In this document: positions 1-7,706 of the stretch, one piece after another
Layout of the letters: every line of letters begins with the position of its first letter
Position numbering within the stretch: position 1 is the first letter of the stretch
Source: Okeania sp. SIO2C9
Lineage (GTDB): Bacteria > Cyanobacteriota > Cyanobacteriia > Cyanobacteriales > Microcoleaceae
Assembly (NCBI RefSeq): GCF_010672455.1
Contig: NZ_JAAHGO010000067.1
Coordinates: 1-50,189 of the forward strand
DNA length: 50,189 bases
Direction: 5' to 3'
Program-made: the position numbers and the translations under genes
Notes under the pieces: model-generated
What the model was told of the DNA's origin: nothing
What the model saw: only the letters and a program-made list of their open reading frames with translations
The model's database searches: none

Positions 1-3000
1 TACCATTGTTATCAGTATCTTCAAAAACGGTACCTGATATGGTGCCTACTTGCTCATCCACAAAGTCGTTACCAGTATCATTTTCACCAGGGTCTAAGAT
101 CACTGGGATGTTGTTAGCGATATTGTTGCTACCACCATCTGTGTCATCACCACCGTCATTTTGACCATCGACTTCACTCACATCTTGATAACCAGGTAGG
201 TTTGTTTGCACCACCTCGTAGTTACCAGGTTCTACATCTGTAAATGAGTATGTACCGTCTGAACCTGTAGTTGTAGTGTCTACAGTCTGGCCTTGGTCAT
301 CTAGCAAGGTTACAGTTACACCTTCTAGAGTAGTATCACCTGTACCATCATTATCAGTATCTTCAAAAACTGTACCTGATATGGTGCCTACTTGCTCATC
401 TACAAAGTCGTTACCAGTATCATTTTCACCAGGTGTGAGAATAACTGGGATGTTGTTAACGATATTGTTGTTACCGCCATCTGTATCATCACCACCGTCA
501 TTTCCACCATCTACCTCACTCACATCTTGATAACCAGGTAGATTAGTTTCCACAACCTGGTAGTCACCAGGAGCGACATCTGTGAATATATAGTCTCCAT
601 TGGCATCAGTTGTTGTAGTGTCTACGGTAGCGCCCTGGTCATCCAGCAACGTTATAGTGACGCCTTCTAGAGGAGTATCACCTGTATCATTGTTATCAGT
701 ATCTTCAAAGACTGTACCGGATATGGAGCCATTGGGTATCTCCTCAACCTCAGCAGTGTCATCATCAGTAACGTCATCGTTATCTTGACCATCGCCATCT
801 ACATCTAAGTCGGTGCCATCTGCATAGGTAGGATTAGCTGTTGTTGTAGCCGTATTAATTAAGTCACCATTAATAGTAGTCTCATAGAAGTAGACTGCCA
901 TATCACCAGGAGCTAAACCATCTCCAGGAGTTCCACTCAATAGCGTTAGGTCATTGATGCTTATGCCTAAGTCATTATCATCAATTTCAATACTGTTGAG
1001 ATCAGTTGCGCCAGTGTTAGTCACCTTGAAGTAGTAGGTAACCTCAGCACCAGGAGCGCCTGTAATTAATTCACCACTGCTGCCAAAGGAAGCACCATTG
1101 TCATGACCCGAAGCAACAGTCTTTTGAATTTCTATAGCTGGTTCAAAGTTCAGTGGGTCTTCTGTTTCAAACTCATCAAGGGGATCGCCACCTCCTGGCG
1201 GCCTTAACACACCTTGGTTGATAATGGTGTCTGTACCTGCTGTCAAGTCCCCAAACTCATCAATCTTCACCTTGAAGGTAATAATTTGGTTACCACCTTT
1301 GGGTAAAGCGACAGTGTTGGTAAACCCACTTTCATCTAATGGAAAAGCAGTACTACCAACATCAGCAATTGGTGAGTCTGGAATGCCGTCCCCATTGTCA
1401 TCATACTCAGTAGAGTTCAGCACATAGGTCGCATCATCAAATACTGGCGAGAAGAAGTCGAGAACGTTGAAAGACCCAGCAGGTAAATCTACTTGACCAA
1501 TATTGACAATATTGATCGAGTATAGTAAGGTATCCCCAGGACTAATCTCTCCGTCGCCATCAGCATCAGTTTCTAGTTGAGAAGTTTTTCCTGCTTCTAC
1601 AATAGGTAGGGCAGGTATCACTGTACCTAAATCAAGAGAACGACCTTGATCCGCAGTGCCTGGTCCATCAGTGTCAGCAGGACTCTGACCCCAAGCTACC
1701 GCAATATCAACGGGATTGCTCAGATCATTACTAGGATCGGCTGCAAAAATAATCGCCCCCGTCATATCCTGATCGTCTTCAGCTCCTGAATAAACAGAGC
1801 TATCATCAACAATCTTAATGCTTTCGAGAGCAGACACAGAGACAGTATTGTCAACAACGCCATCACCGTCGAAATCAATATTAATAGTTGCATCTTCGAG
1901 GGCAGTTACCCAGACCACATTGAAACTATCAAAACTGGGGTTATTTTGAGTATTACCATAACCCCAGCCAATCAGAGCTTGGGAGGTAAGTTGATTAGCC
2001 GCGGTTAAAGGATGCCCCCAGTCAAATGTCCTGCCGCTATTATCAGTTCCGCCAGTACTGTCTGTCTGAGTGAGAGCGAAAAAGTCTTCTCCTCCTGCAG
2101 TAAAGAAGCGACCTCCTGAACCATCGGGGATTGCTGGACTTAAGGCTGTACTCCCTGCTGGCACTGTAATAGTTCCATCAGGGCTACTACCACCGAAGAA
2201 GTCGTAGGAAACTGTAATATCATTGTCTGTATCTGGGTTGTACAACCACACTTGGGTTGGACCATCATTGCCATTACCGCTCTCAACACCATCGCCAACA
2301 GGGGTGTAGTAGTCGTTTGACCAATCCGCTAGTGGAGCCAGGGAGTAAAAGCGCACTTCCCACTCTGAGCCAATGTCTCCAGTCACTAGGCCTGCTTGTA
2401 CCGGAGAACTTGTTGTTATATGATCTCCTTGATTTACCCGCACCACAAAATTTTCGCCGGTGTCGAGCAGTCCTTGAGAAACATTGTTGAGGAAAACTTC
2501 GGTGTTGTCTTCTCCAGCCATCACATAGAGGCCTGTGTACTCAAATGCTTCGGTGCCACTTGTTCCTGGGACATCCTCACCCACTGGCATCACAAATTCA
2601 GTACCCCAGGTATCTGTATCCAGTACTTCTACAGCACCAGCTAGCACAGTACCTGGGTTGAAGCTACCTGCTATTTCAGGATAAGCACCACGGGTTACGG
2701 CAATGGGGAAGGTGGCCTGAATTCGATCGCTGGCATCATATAGATCTAGGTCACCGTTGATTGTGCCATCGGGATTTTGTCGCACAATTGGTACGAAATT
2801 CTCAAGTACCATTGCATCGCCACCAAAATGGACATCATCCAGAGCATCCAAAACGTTGTCTTGGTTTCTGTCAACATCGACTATTCCATCACCATCCGTA
2901 TCTGCTAATGGTGAAATTCCGTTAGTAATATCTTGGTCTCCCCAGATTCCTATTCCAGTTCCTGGAACTGCGGGATTTAGTACATCAGCTTCATAACCGT

Positions 3001-3565
3001 CTTCCCAATGGTCGTAGTAAATAATTGTGTTATCTGCGGCGATGGCGACTGAGATGATTGTGTTGATGTCTCCGTCGGTATTGGGTTGGATAGTGTCAAA
3101 AGACGTGAATACATCGTCTTCCCGTAGGGGCACAAAATAAGTTTGTACCGGAGGCGTTAGGGGTAAGGCATCGGTAAAGGTTGTTGATGCTATCTCGTCA
3201 TCAGGTGTAAAAAATATGCTATCGGCACCCACTCCCGTTGCTGTCAAATTCAACGTCGCATTTAAGGCATCGGGGGGACCACTGCCAGTACTATTATTAT
3301 CAATGGGCACAAACCACTCGGCCGTAAATTCACCAAATTCATCCACAGTGGCTTTGATAGGTTCATACACATCTACATCACCATCATCCCCCGGATCATC
3401 CGGGTCATCTGTAATCTCAACTATCACCTCTGAATTAGGCGTATACCCGCTCCCGGTAATTACTGCCGTTTCACCAGGCGCGTAATCCTCTTTGTCAGTT
3501 GAGACAATGGGCGTTAAAAAAGGTCCATATACATCCGTATTGTTACTACCCTGATTTTGATCCAT
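1..3565 (-). CDS. Giant modular surface/secreted protein with SdrD B-like repeats (3' end outside the window)
   Basis: An open frame of 1188 codons starts at ATG (3563-3565) and runs off the left edge, so the C-terminus is missing. After a short polar N-terminus (MDQNQGSNNTDVYGP) comes an Ig-like stretch (PGETAVITGSGYTPNSEV), then a long beta-rich region with Asp-rich calcium-like loops (DTDGDGIVDVDRNQD, DFDGDGVVDN), two DUF11-type segments (ending near EFGDLTAG, and starting EIQKTVASGHDNGASF), and finally tandem modules of about 112 residues of the form GTVFEDTDNN...LEGVTVTLLDDQG...GTYSFTDVEPGNYEVV. These modules match the SdrD B/CnaB-like fold used in adhesins. There is no N-terminal signal peptide, so I infer type I secretion with a C-terminal signal beyond the edge. 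A surface, sheath or adhesion role is likely but the ligand is unknown. The AGGA upstream lies about 16 nt from the ATG, which is far for a ribosome site. Confidence 0.85.
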   Translation of the reverse strand, partial: MDQNQGSNNTDVYGPFLTPIVSTDKEDYAPGETAVITGSGYTPNSEVIVEITDDPDDPGDDGDVDVYEPIKATVDEFGEFTAEWFVPIDNNSTGSGPPDALNATLNLTATGVGADSIFFTPDDEIASTTFTDALPLTPPVQTYFVPLREDDVFTSFDTIQPNTDGDINTIISVAIAADNTIIYYDHWEDGYEADVLNPAVPGTGIGIWGDQDITNGISPLADTDGDGIVDVDRNQDNVLDALDDVHFGGDAMVLENFVPIVRQNPDGTINGDLDLYDASDRIQATFPIAVTRGAYPEIAGSFNPGTVLAGAVEVLDTDTWGTEFVMPVGEDVPGTSGTEAFEYTGLYVMAGEDNTEVFLNNVSQGLLDTGENFVVRVNQGDHITTSSPVQAGLVTGDIGSEWEVRFYSLAPLADWSNDYYTPVGDGVESGNGNDGPTQVWLYNPDTDNDITVSYDFFGGSSPDGTITVPAGSTALSPAIPDGSGGRFFTAGGEDFFALTQTDSTGGTDNSGRTFDWGHPLTAANQLTSQALIGWGYGNTQNNPSFDSFNVVWVTALEDATINIDFDGDGVVDNTVSVSALESIKIVDDSSVYSGAEDDQDMTGAIIFAADPSNDLSNPVDIAVAWGQSPADTDGPGTADQGRSLDLGTVIPALPIVEAGKTSQLETDADGDGEISPGDTLLYSINIVNIGQVDLPAGSFNVLDFFSPVFDDATYVLNSTEYDDNGDGIPDSPIADVGSTAFPLDESGFTNTVALPKGGNQIITFKVKIDEFGDLTAGTDTIINQGVLRPPGGGDPLDEFETEDPLNFEPAIEIQKTVASGHDNGASFGSSGELITGAPGAEVTYYFKVTNTGATDLNSIEIDDNDLGISINDLTLLSGTPGDGLAPGDMAVYFYETTINGDLINTATTTANPTYADGTDLDVDGDGQDNDDVTDDDTAEVEEIPNGSISGTVFEDTDNNDTGDTPLEGVTITLLDDQGATVDTTTTDANGDYIFTDVAPGDYQVVETNLPGYQDVSEVDGGNDGGDDTDGGNNNIVNNIPVILTPGENDTGNDFVDEQVGTISGTVFEDTDNDGTGDTTLEGVTVTLLDDQGQTVDTTTTGSDGTYSFTDVEPGNYEVVQTNLPGYQDVSEVDGQNDGGDDTDGGSNNIANNIPVILDPGENDTGNDFVDEQVGTISGTVFEDTDNNG

Positions 3566-3644
3566 GACTGTTTATTTTTATTCCTCAAATGTCTTCATTC
3601 TTTAGGTATATCACTAGTTTTCGATAAAGATGCTATGAAACATA

Positions 3645-3697
3645 GAATCTTCATCGAATCTTCATAAATACGAGTTTCCCCTTAATCGAATCTTCAT
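3645..3697. promoter_or_regulatory. Three direct repeats GAATCTTCAT upstream of the giant surface-protein gene
   Basis: The decamer GAATCTTCAT occurs exactly at 3645-3654, 3656-3665 and 3688-3697; on the gene strand it reads ATGAAGATTC. The start-to-start spacings are 11 and 32 bp, close to one and three helical turns, so all copies would face the same side. The block lies 80-130 bp upstream of the minus-strand start at 3565. I infer an operator or activator site; I do not recognise the motif. Confidence 0.35.
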
Positions 3698-3836
3698 AAT
3701 ATTAATTTTCATCAAGATCATTGACAAACAGACAAATAATGAGGTAATTGACAGATGATTGTGGGTTTATGAGAATGGCAGAAGTTATATCAAATCCATT
3801 GGTGTAATTAGATTCATCTGTGGGGAAGGTGGGGAG

Positions 3837-4098
3837 CTAGAATATAAGTGTCAATGGTACGGATCTGAGTTGGTAGTCATTGATAGATTTTTCCCATCCT
3901 CAAAGACTTGCTCGAACTGCGGTCATGTTCAAGATATGCCCTTGGAGCTGAGAACTTATGATTGCAAGAAGTGTGGGTTGTCAATAGATAGAGATTTAAA
4001 CGCTAGTATTAATTTGAGAGATGCGGTCGGCTTGACCGTGAATGCCTGTGGATGAGTAGCCGCCGACGGCCTCACAAGAAGCAGGAAGTAAACAGTAA
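3837..4098 (+). pseudogene. tnpB 3' remnant (IS200/IS605 family, RNA-guided nuclease C-terminus)
   Basis: The readable part starts LEYKCQWYGSELVVIDRFFP and contains the zinc ribbon (SSKTCSNCG and CKKCG) and the last RuvC motif (DRDLNASINL). The two earlier catalytic regions are missing, so only about the last 75-85 codons survive. The frame breaks at NACG (TGA at 4053-4055); the usual family tail reappears in another frame as TASQEAGSKQ followed by TAA at 4096-4098. The open frame extends upstream to 3759 only because the MITE end happens to be open. It is closest to the broken tnpB at 13763-14947. Non-functional. Confidence 0.7.
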
Positions 4099-4210
4099 AA
4101 TGTCATTTTATGACGTTTTATATCGGTTTTATGAAGCAGATGAGGAGGAAGTAAACATCAAATTGTCACGTTATGTAACGCTTTGTATCAGTTTTATAGA
4201 GCAGATAAAG
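4085..4210. repeat. 63-bp tandem duplication of an IS605-type right end with hairpins
   Basis: Two 63-bp units start with GAAGTAAACA at 4085 and 4148. Each holds a short palindrome, TGTCATTTTATGACG in the first and GTCACGTTATGTAACG in the second. A related single copy lies on the minus strand at 34864-35010 next to the same tnpB 3' tail. Subterminal imperfect hairpins at the right end are what TnpA recognises in IS200/IS605 elements, so I read this as a duplicated right end. Confidence 0.5.
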
Positions 4211-4293
4211 ATTTGGCAATGGCGCTCAGGTGGAACATTTTTTTAGACCGAACCCGAGCGGATTTGATATCATCTATTTGTTGAATTTATAAA

Positions 4294-4511
4294 ATTGGGG
4301 CGTTGGTGAAAAGAGGTATGATATCTGTCCGGATAAGAGCGCGATAAAACTCTGTTCCGCTTACCCGACCAAAAAACTTTCTCCTTATACTCGGGGTTTC
4401 TTCTTCTTTCTTCCCTCCTGACTCCTGAGGACTGACTCCTGAGGACTGACTCCTGACTCCTAAGTAATTAAGATTAGTATCATACACGCGCTTTACCAAC
4501 GCCAAAATTGG
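4294..4511. mobile_element. Degenerate MITE, nested inverted repeats
   Basis: An outer inverted repeat (AATTGGGGCGTTGGTGAA at 4294 against TTTACCAACGCCAAAATT at 4494) surrounds an inner one (GTATGATA at 4316-4323, TATCATAC at 4478-4485). The interior shares CAAAAAACTTTCTCC and the TTCCCTCCTGACTCCTGA microsatellite with the clean element at 30027-30141, so it seems to be a decayed member of that family inside another short element. No coding potential. Confidence 0.45.
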
Positions 4512-4620
4512 AAATCCTAATATTATTGATTCACAGTTAGTAAAAACTACTGAAAAAGCGGATGCAACCGAGTTAGAAAAATTTCACACTCACAGTGAGT
4601 GGCAGCAGATGCAAGGTCTG

Positions 4621-4804
4621 ATATCAAATCCGGTAGCATCGGTGTAATTAGATGGGGAGATGGGGAGATAGGGAGGTAGGGAGGTGGGGAGATGGGGAAC
4701 CCACCCCTCGCCCCTCCCCCTCCCTGGAGGGGAATATAGAGAAATATTTGGTAATGGTTGAAGATGGAACATTTTTTACGTGCCGAATTAAACGGATTTG
4801 ATAT
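4621..4804. mobile_element. MITE, ATATCAAATCCGG terminal repeats
   Basis: A 184-bp element bounded by ATATCAAATCCGG and CGGATTTGATAT. The left end continues GGTAGCATCGGTGTAATTAG, and the interior is a GGGGAGAT microsatellite plus a GC-rich block (CCCACCCCTCGCCCCTCC). It sits within the smc relic directly after GCAAGGTCTG. Its head TCCGGTAGCATCGGT is shared with the ATATCATGTCCGG family at 17082 and 20286, so the two families are related. Confidence 0.65.
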
Positions 4805-4805
4805 C

Positions 4806-4975
4806 ATATCAAATTCGTTTAATTGGACATAAAAAAAATCTCGAATCGTCATAACTACGCTCATCTTTGTGATTCTCTCTCTTCCTGACTCCTGACTCTC
4901 CCTCCTGGGAGCAGGAGGGGTGGGTTGACTCCTAAAGACCTAACCAATCTGTAACTGTTTAACCTGATTTGATAT
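4806..4975. mobile_element. MITE, second copy placed head-to-tail
   Basis: ATATCAAATTCGTTTAATTGG at the left and CTGATTTGATAT at the right bound a 170-bp element that begins one base after the previous MITE ends. The smc relic resumes just downstream (CAGTCTCAGGAATCATTG). The interior contains TCCTGACTCCTGACTC microsatellite and no gene. Confidence 0.55.
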
Positions 4976-4994
4976 GACCCAGTCTCAGGAATCA

Positions 4995-5440
4995 TTGACA
5001 TCTCCAGGGGTTGAAACACCCTGGATTCCGTGGTTTACCCACCGCAAATGGGATCAATCCACATTTGCTTACAGCCTGAAGGGCAGACTTCTAAACTCCT
5101 CGGCATAGACCAAAATCTAGCTGTGAGCTTACTTTTTTTAGCTTTCACGAGTGGTTTTACTCGCGCTGGTTGGAGCAATCTTCTCGCTGCTTTAGCTGCC
5201 TGCTTGCTTTTCCTGCGGAATGCGCTCGCATTCAGCCGTCGTAGGAAATTAATTCCCCGTCTCCTGTCCACCGGAATTTCACCGCAAAGCGCGGTCATGT
5301 CATGGCGACAAACCTTGTTCTTACTTGCTATATCTAGTATAGCATGTATAGCAGATTTTTACTACGGGTTAAAATCCGCGTGTCGTTATTCAACCAGCCG
5401 TTAAAACAGGCGCTGCGTACTTCCTCCCGTTATTTTTTTA
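4995..5440 (-). mobile_element. Internally deleted IS200/IS605-like element with possible guide-RNA (omega-type) 3' end
   Basis: Read on the minus strand, the segment ends AACCCCTGGAGATGTCAA (at 4995), closely matching the right end GGGGAGGATGTCAA of the tnpB element at 7608-8948. Before it lie several strong hairpins (CCAGGGTGTTTCAACCCCTGG, GTGGATTGATCCCATTTGCG). The other end has a left-end-like hairpin (GATTTTAACCCGTAG) and TATACT-like promoter bases. No tnpB body is left; an 87-codon open frame (5035-5298) shows no nuclease motifs. It interrupts the smc relic. The family is inferred from the ends. Confidence 0.4.
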
Positions 5441-5585
5441 GGTTTTGCAAGAGCGGAAGGCTACTTAGCGAGGTATCCAACAACAACTTCAGGAGTTGGA
5501 AAATCAACAACAGCTTTTACAAGAAAAGGTAGAAGCTTCTTCCCGTCAGCAGTCAGAATATCAAGAGCAAGAATTAGCAGATATA

Positions 5586-5998
5586 CAATTAGAAAAGACC
5601 ATTATTATTGTAATTGTCTAGAGCAGTATGGATTGATTCACCAGTTGAACGGTGCCGTTGGGGGATTTTTTTTTAGGCTATATTGTATATAATATTATCT
5701 GTGTGACTAAAAGGTGATCGCGACTATCAAACCCTTACTTACTCTGTTATTGAATAGTCTAGAGATACTAATGGTGGGTTGGGAAGCAATTAAATGTGAT
5801 CGAGTTATTGAGAGCGATCGCAACACATCCTCTAGGGAAGTGAATGGATGCGATCGGTTAAAAGGGAGGAATTTTTCACCTAAGTCTCTCATGGCCTTTT
5901 TTTTTTAATCCTTACCCTGCCTTTTTTTACGCGGGAAATATGCCAAAAAGATAGGGCTTTGTTGCATGGAAGTAGCGATAGAACATCCATGCCGCAGC
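5586..5998. other. Intergenic stretch, no recognisable gene
   Basis: Between the smc relic and the 67-bp array I see only short overlapping open frames on both strands (5707-5908) with no family features, GATCG motifs and poly-T runs (5667-5676, 5896-5906). The last 70 bp (TATCGCTCTGTTTCGCC...) already resemble the array. Confidence 0.5.
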
Positions 5999-6990
5999 TA
6001 TATCGCTCTGTTTCGCCATTATTAATGTTTGATCTATTGTCCAATAGTTATTGTTCTACTGATTAGCGATCGCTCTGTTTCGCCATTATTAATGTTTGAT
6101 CTATTGTCCAATAGTTATTGTTCTACTGATTAGCGATCGCTGTGTTTGGCGATTATTGATGATTTATCTATTGTCCAATAGTTATTGCTCTGCTGAGTAG
6201 CGATCGCTCTGTTTCGCCATTATTAATGTTTGATCTATTGTCCAATAGTTATTGCTCTGCTGAGTAGCGATCGCTCTGTTTCGCCATTATTAATGTTTGA
6301 TCTATTGTCCAATAGTTATTGTTCTACTGATTAGCGATCGCTGTGTTTGGCGATTATTGATGATTTATCTATTGTCCAATAGTTATTGCTCTGCTGAGTA
6401 GCGATCGCTCTATTTCGCCATTATTAATGTTTGATCTATTGTCCAATAGTTATTGCTCTGCTGAGTAGCGATCGCTCTATTTCGCCATTATTAATGTTTG
6501 ATCTATTGTCCAATAGTTATTGCTCTACTGATTAGCGATCGCTGTGTTTGGCGATGATTGATGATTTATCTATTGTCCAATAGTTATTGCTCTGCTGAGT
6601 AGCGATCGCTCTATTTCGCCATTATTAATGTTTGATCTATTGTCCAATAGTTATTGCTCTGCTGAGTAGCGATCGCTGTGTTTGGCGATGATTGATGATT
6701 TATCTATTGTCCAATAGTTATTGCTGTGCTGATTAGCGATCGCTGTGTTTGGCGATGATTGATGATTTATCTATTGTCCAATAGTTATTGCTGTGCTGAT
6801 TAGCGATCGCTGTGTTTGGCGATGATTGATGATTTATCTATTGTCCAATAGTTATTGCTGTGCTGATTAGCGATCGCTGTGTTTGGCGATGATTGATGAT
6901 TTATCTATTGTCCAATAGTTATTGCTGTGCTGATTAGCGATCGCTGTGTTTGGCGATTATTGATGTTCTATACTATTGTCCAATAGTTAC
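5999..6990. repeat. 67-bp tandem array, 15 units, each with a HIP1 octamer and a hairpin
   Basis: GCGATCGC recurs exactly every 67 bp at 6066, 6133, 6200 and onward to 6937; the first unit (5999) has a damaged octamer. Every unit contains the palindrome CTATTGTCCAATAG. There are two unit types, b (CTCTGTTTCGCCATTATTAA) and a (CTGTGTTTGGCGATTATTGA). Their order is bba bba bba b followed by aaaaa, so the left part is a 201-bp higher-order repeat and the right part a homogeneous run. The whole unit is conserved with no unique spacers, so it is not a CRISPR array. No coding function is seen. Confidence 0.9.
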
Positions 6991-7012
6991 AGCAGTTTCC
7001 GCACATAATGTT

Positions 7013-7408
7013 GAGCAAAAACTCCTATTGCGCCATACGCAACAAAAGCAAATTCTGAGCAAAAACTCCTATTGCGCCATACGCAACAAAAGCAAATTCT
7101 GAGTAAAAATTTCTATTGCGCCATACGCAACAAAAGCAAATTCTGAGTAAAAACTCCTATTGCGCCATACGCAACAAAAGCAAATCTTGAGTAAAAACTC
7201 CTATTGCGCCATACGCAACAAAAGCAAATCTTGAGTAAAAACTCCTATTGCGCCATACGCAACAAAAGCAAATCTTGAGTAAAAACTCCTATTGCGCCAT
7301 ACGCAACAAAAGCAAATCTTGAGTAAAAACTCCTATTGCGCCATACGCAACAAAAGCAAATCTTGAGTAAAAACTCCTATTGCGCCATACGCAACAAAAG
7401 CAAATGTT
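7013..7408. repeat. 44-bp tandem array, 9 units, hairpin in each
   Basis: Units beginning GAGCAAAAAC or GAGTAAAAAC repeat every 44 bp from 7013 to about 7408. Each has the short stem-loop TTGCGCCATACGCAA. The first units end AAATTCT and later ones AAATCTT, showing a one-sided spread of variants. A decayed unit (ATTGCGATATTCGCAATAAA) follows near 7430. Units are near-identical throughout, which rules out CRISPR spacers. Confidence 0.88.
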
Positions 7409-7478
7409 GTAGAAGTAAGCAAAAATTCTTATTGCGATATTCGCAATAAAACCACTGAATCAAAACTAAGCAAAAATT

Positions 7479-7551
7479 CTTATCAAAATAATATGGGTCT
7501 AAAACCCTGCCTTTTAAGGCGCAATATTTTTGGAGCCTTGCTCAAATTCCC
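7479..7551. repeat. Terminator-like hairpin repeat, copy 1 (pair at 16921)
   Basis: CTTATCAAAATAATATGGGT followed by CCTGCCTTTTAAGGCG and TTTTTGGAG, ending TTGCTCAAATTCCC, is repeated at 16921-16993. The core CGCCTTTTAAGGCG is self-complementary and followed by T-rich sequence. It resembles a left end of IS605-type elements but has no own gene. Confidence 0.5.
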
Positions 7552-7706
7552 GTTACAAAAATAACTTCTTACTTCTGACTTTTGAATTCTGACTTTTGAC
7601 CGAAAAAATGGGTCTCAAGCCTCGCCCTAGAAGGGCGACTTTTTATTGTGGGTTGATTTTTTTTCAATAAATATGCTATCATTTTGTTAGGAGCAAAAGT
7701 CAAGTT

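Larger units (their letters stand above)
3787..4270. mobile_element. MITE-like element (ATATCAAATCC ends) carrying a tnpB 3' remnant
   Basis: The left end ATATCAAATCC (3787-3797) and the right end GGATTTGATAT (4260-4270) are inverted repeats. The left end continues ...GGTGTAATTAGA... and the right end is preceded by TGGAACATTTTTT, both as in the better-preserved copy at 4621-4804. The interior here is not the usual microsatellite but the 3' part of a tnpB and a duplicated right end. Either tnpB landed inside the MITE or the two ends flank a chance composite. Confidence 0.5.
4571..5585 (+). pseudogene. Shattered relic of smc (coiled-coil part)
   Basis: Three colinear pieces match intact smc. 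Around 4571-4615 GAGTTAGAAAAATTTCACAC and CACAGTGAGTGGCAGCAGAT match 12392-12440. At 4983-4997 TCTCAGGAATCATTG matches 12449-12463. At 5445-5581 a stretch including CAGGAGTTGGAAAATCAACA and GTCAGAATATCAAGAGCAAG matches 12467-12602 with few differences. The gaps between the pieces are filled by two tandem MITEs (4621-4975) and an IS605-like remnant (about 4995-5440). The order, spacing and strand of smc are kept, so this is one duplicated segment of roughly 70 codons later invaded by mobile DNA. No start, no ATPase motifs, no function expected. Confidence 0.8.

Noticed and set aside
3759-3836. N-terminal part of the 98-codon frame as real tnpB
   Set aside because: These bases match the end of the MITE family at 4621, so the upstream reading is accidental.
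5035-5298. IscB/HEARO-type gene on the minus strand
   Set aside because: The hairpins and basic 87-codon frame hinted at it, but no HNH or RuvC motif is present; the ends fit an IS605-type remnant better.
7013-7408. CRISPR array
   Set aside because: The entire 44-bp unit is conserved, with no unique spacers; no cas gene is near. The same applies to the 67-bp array.
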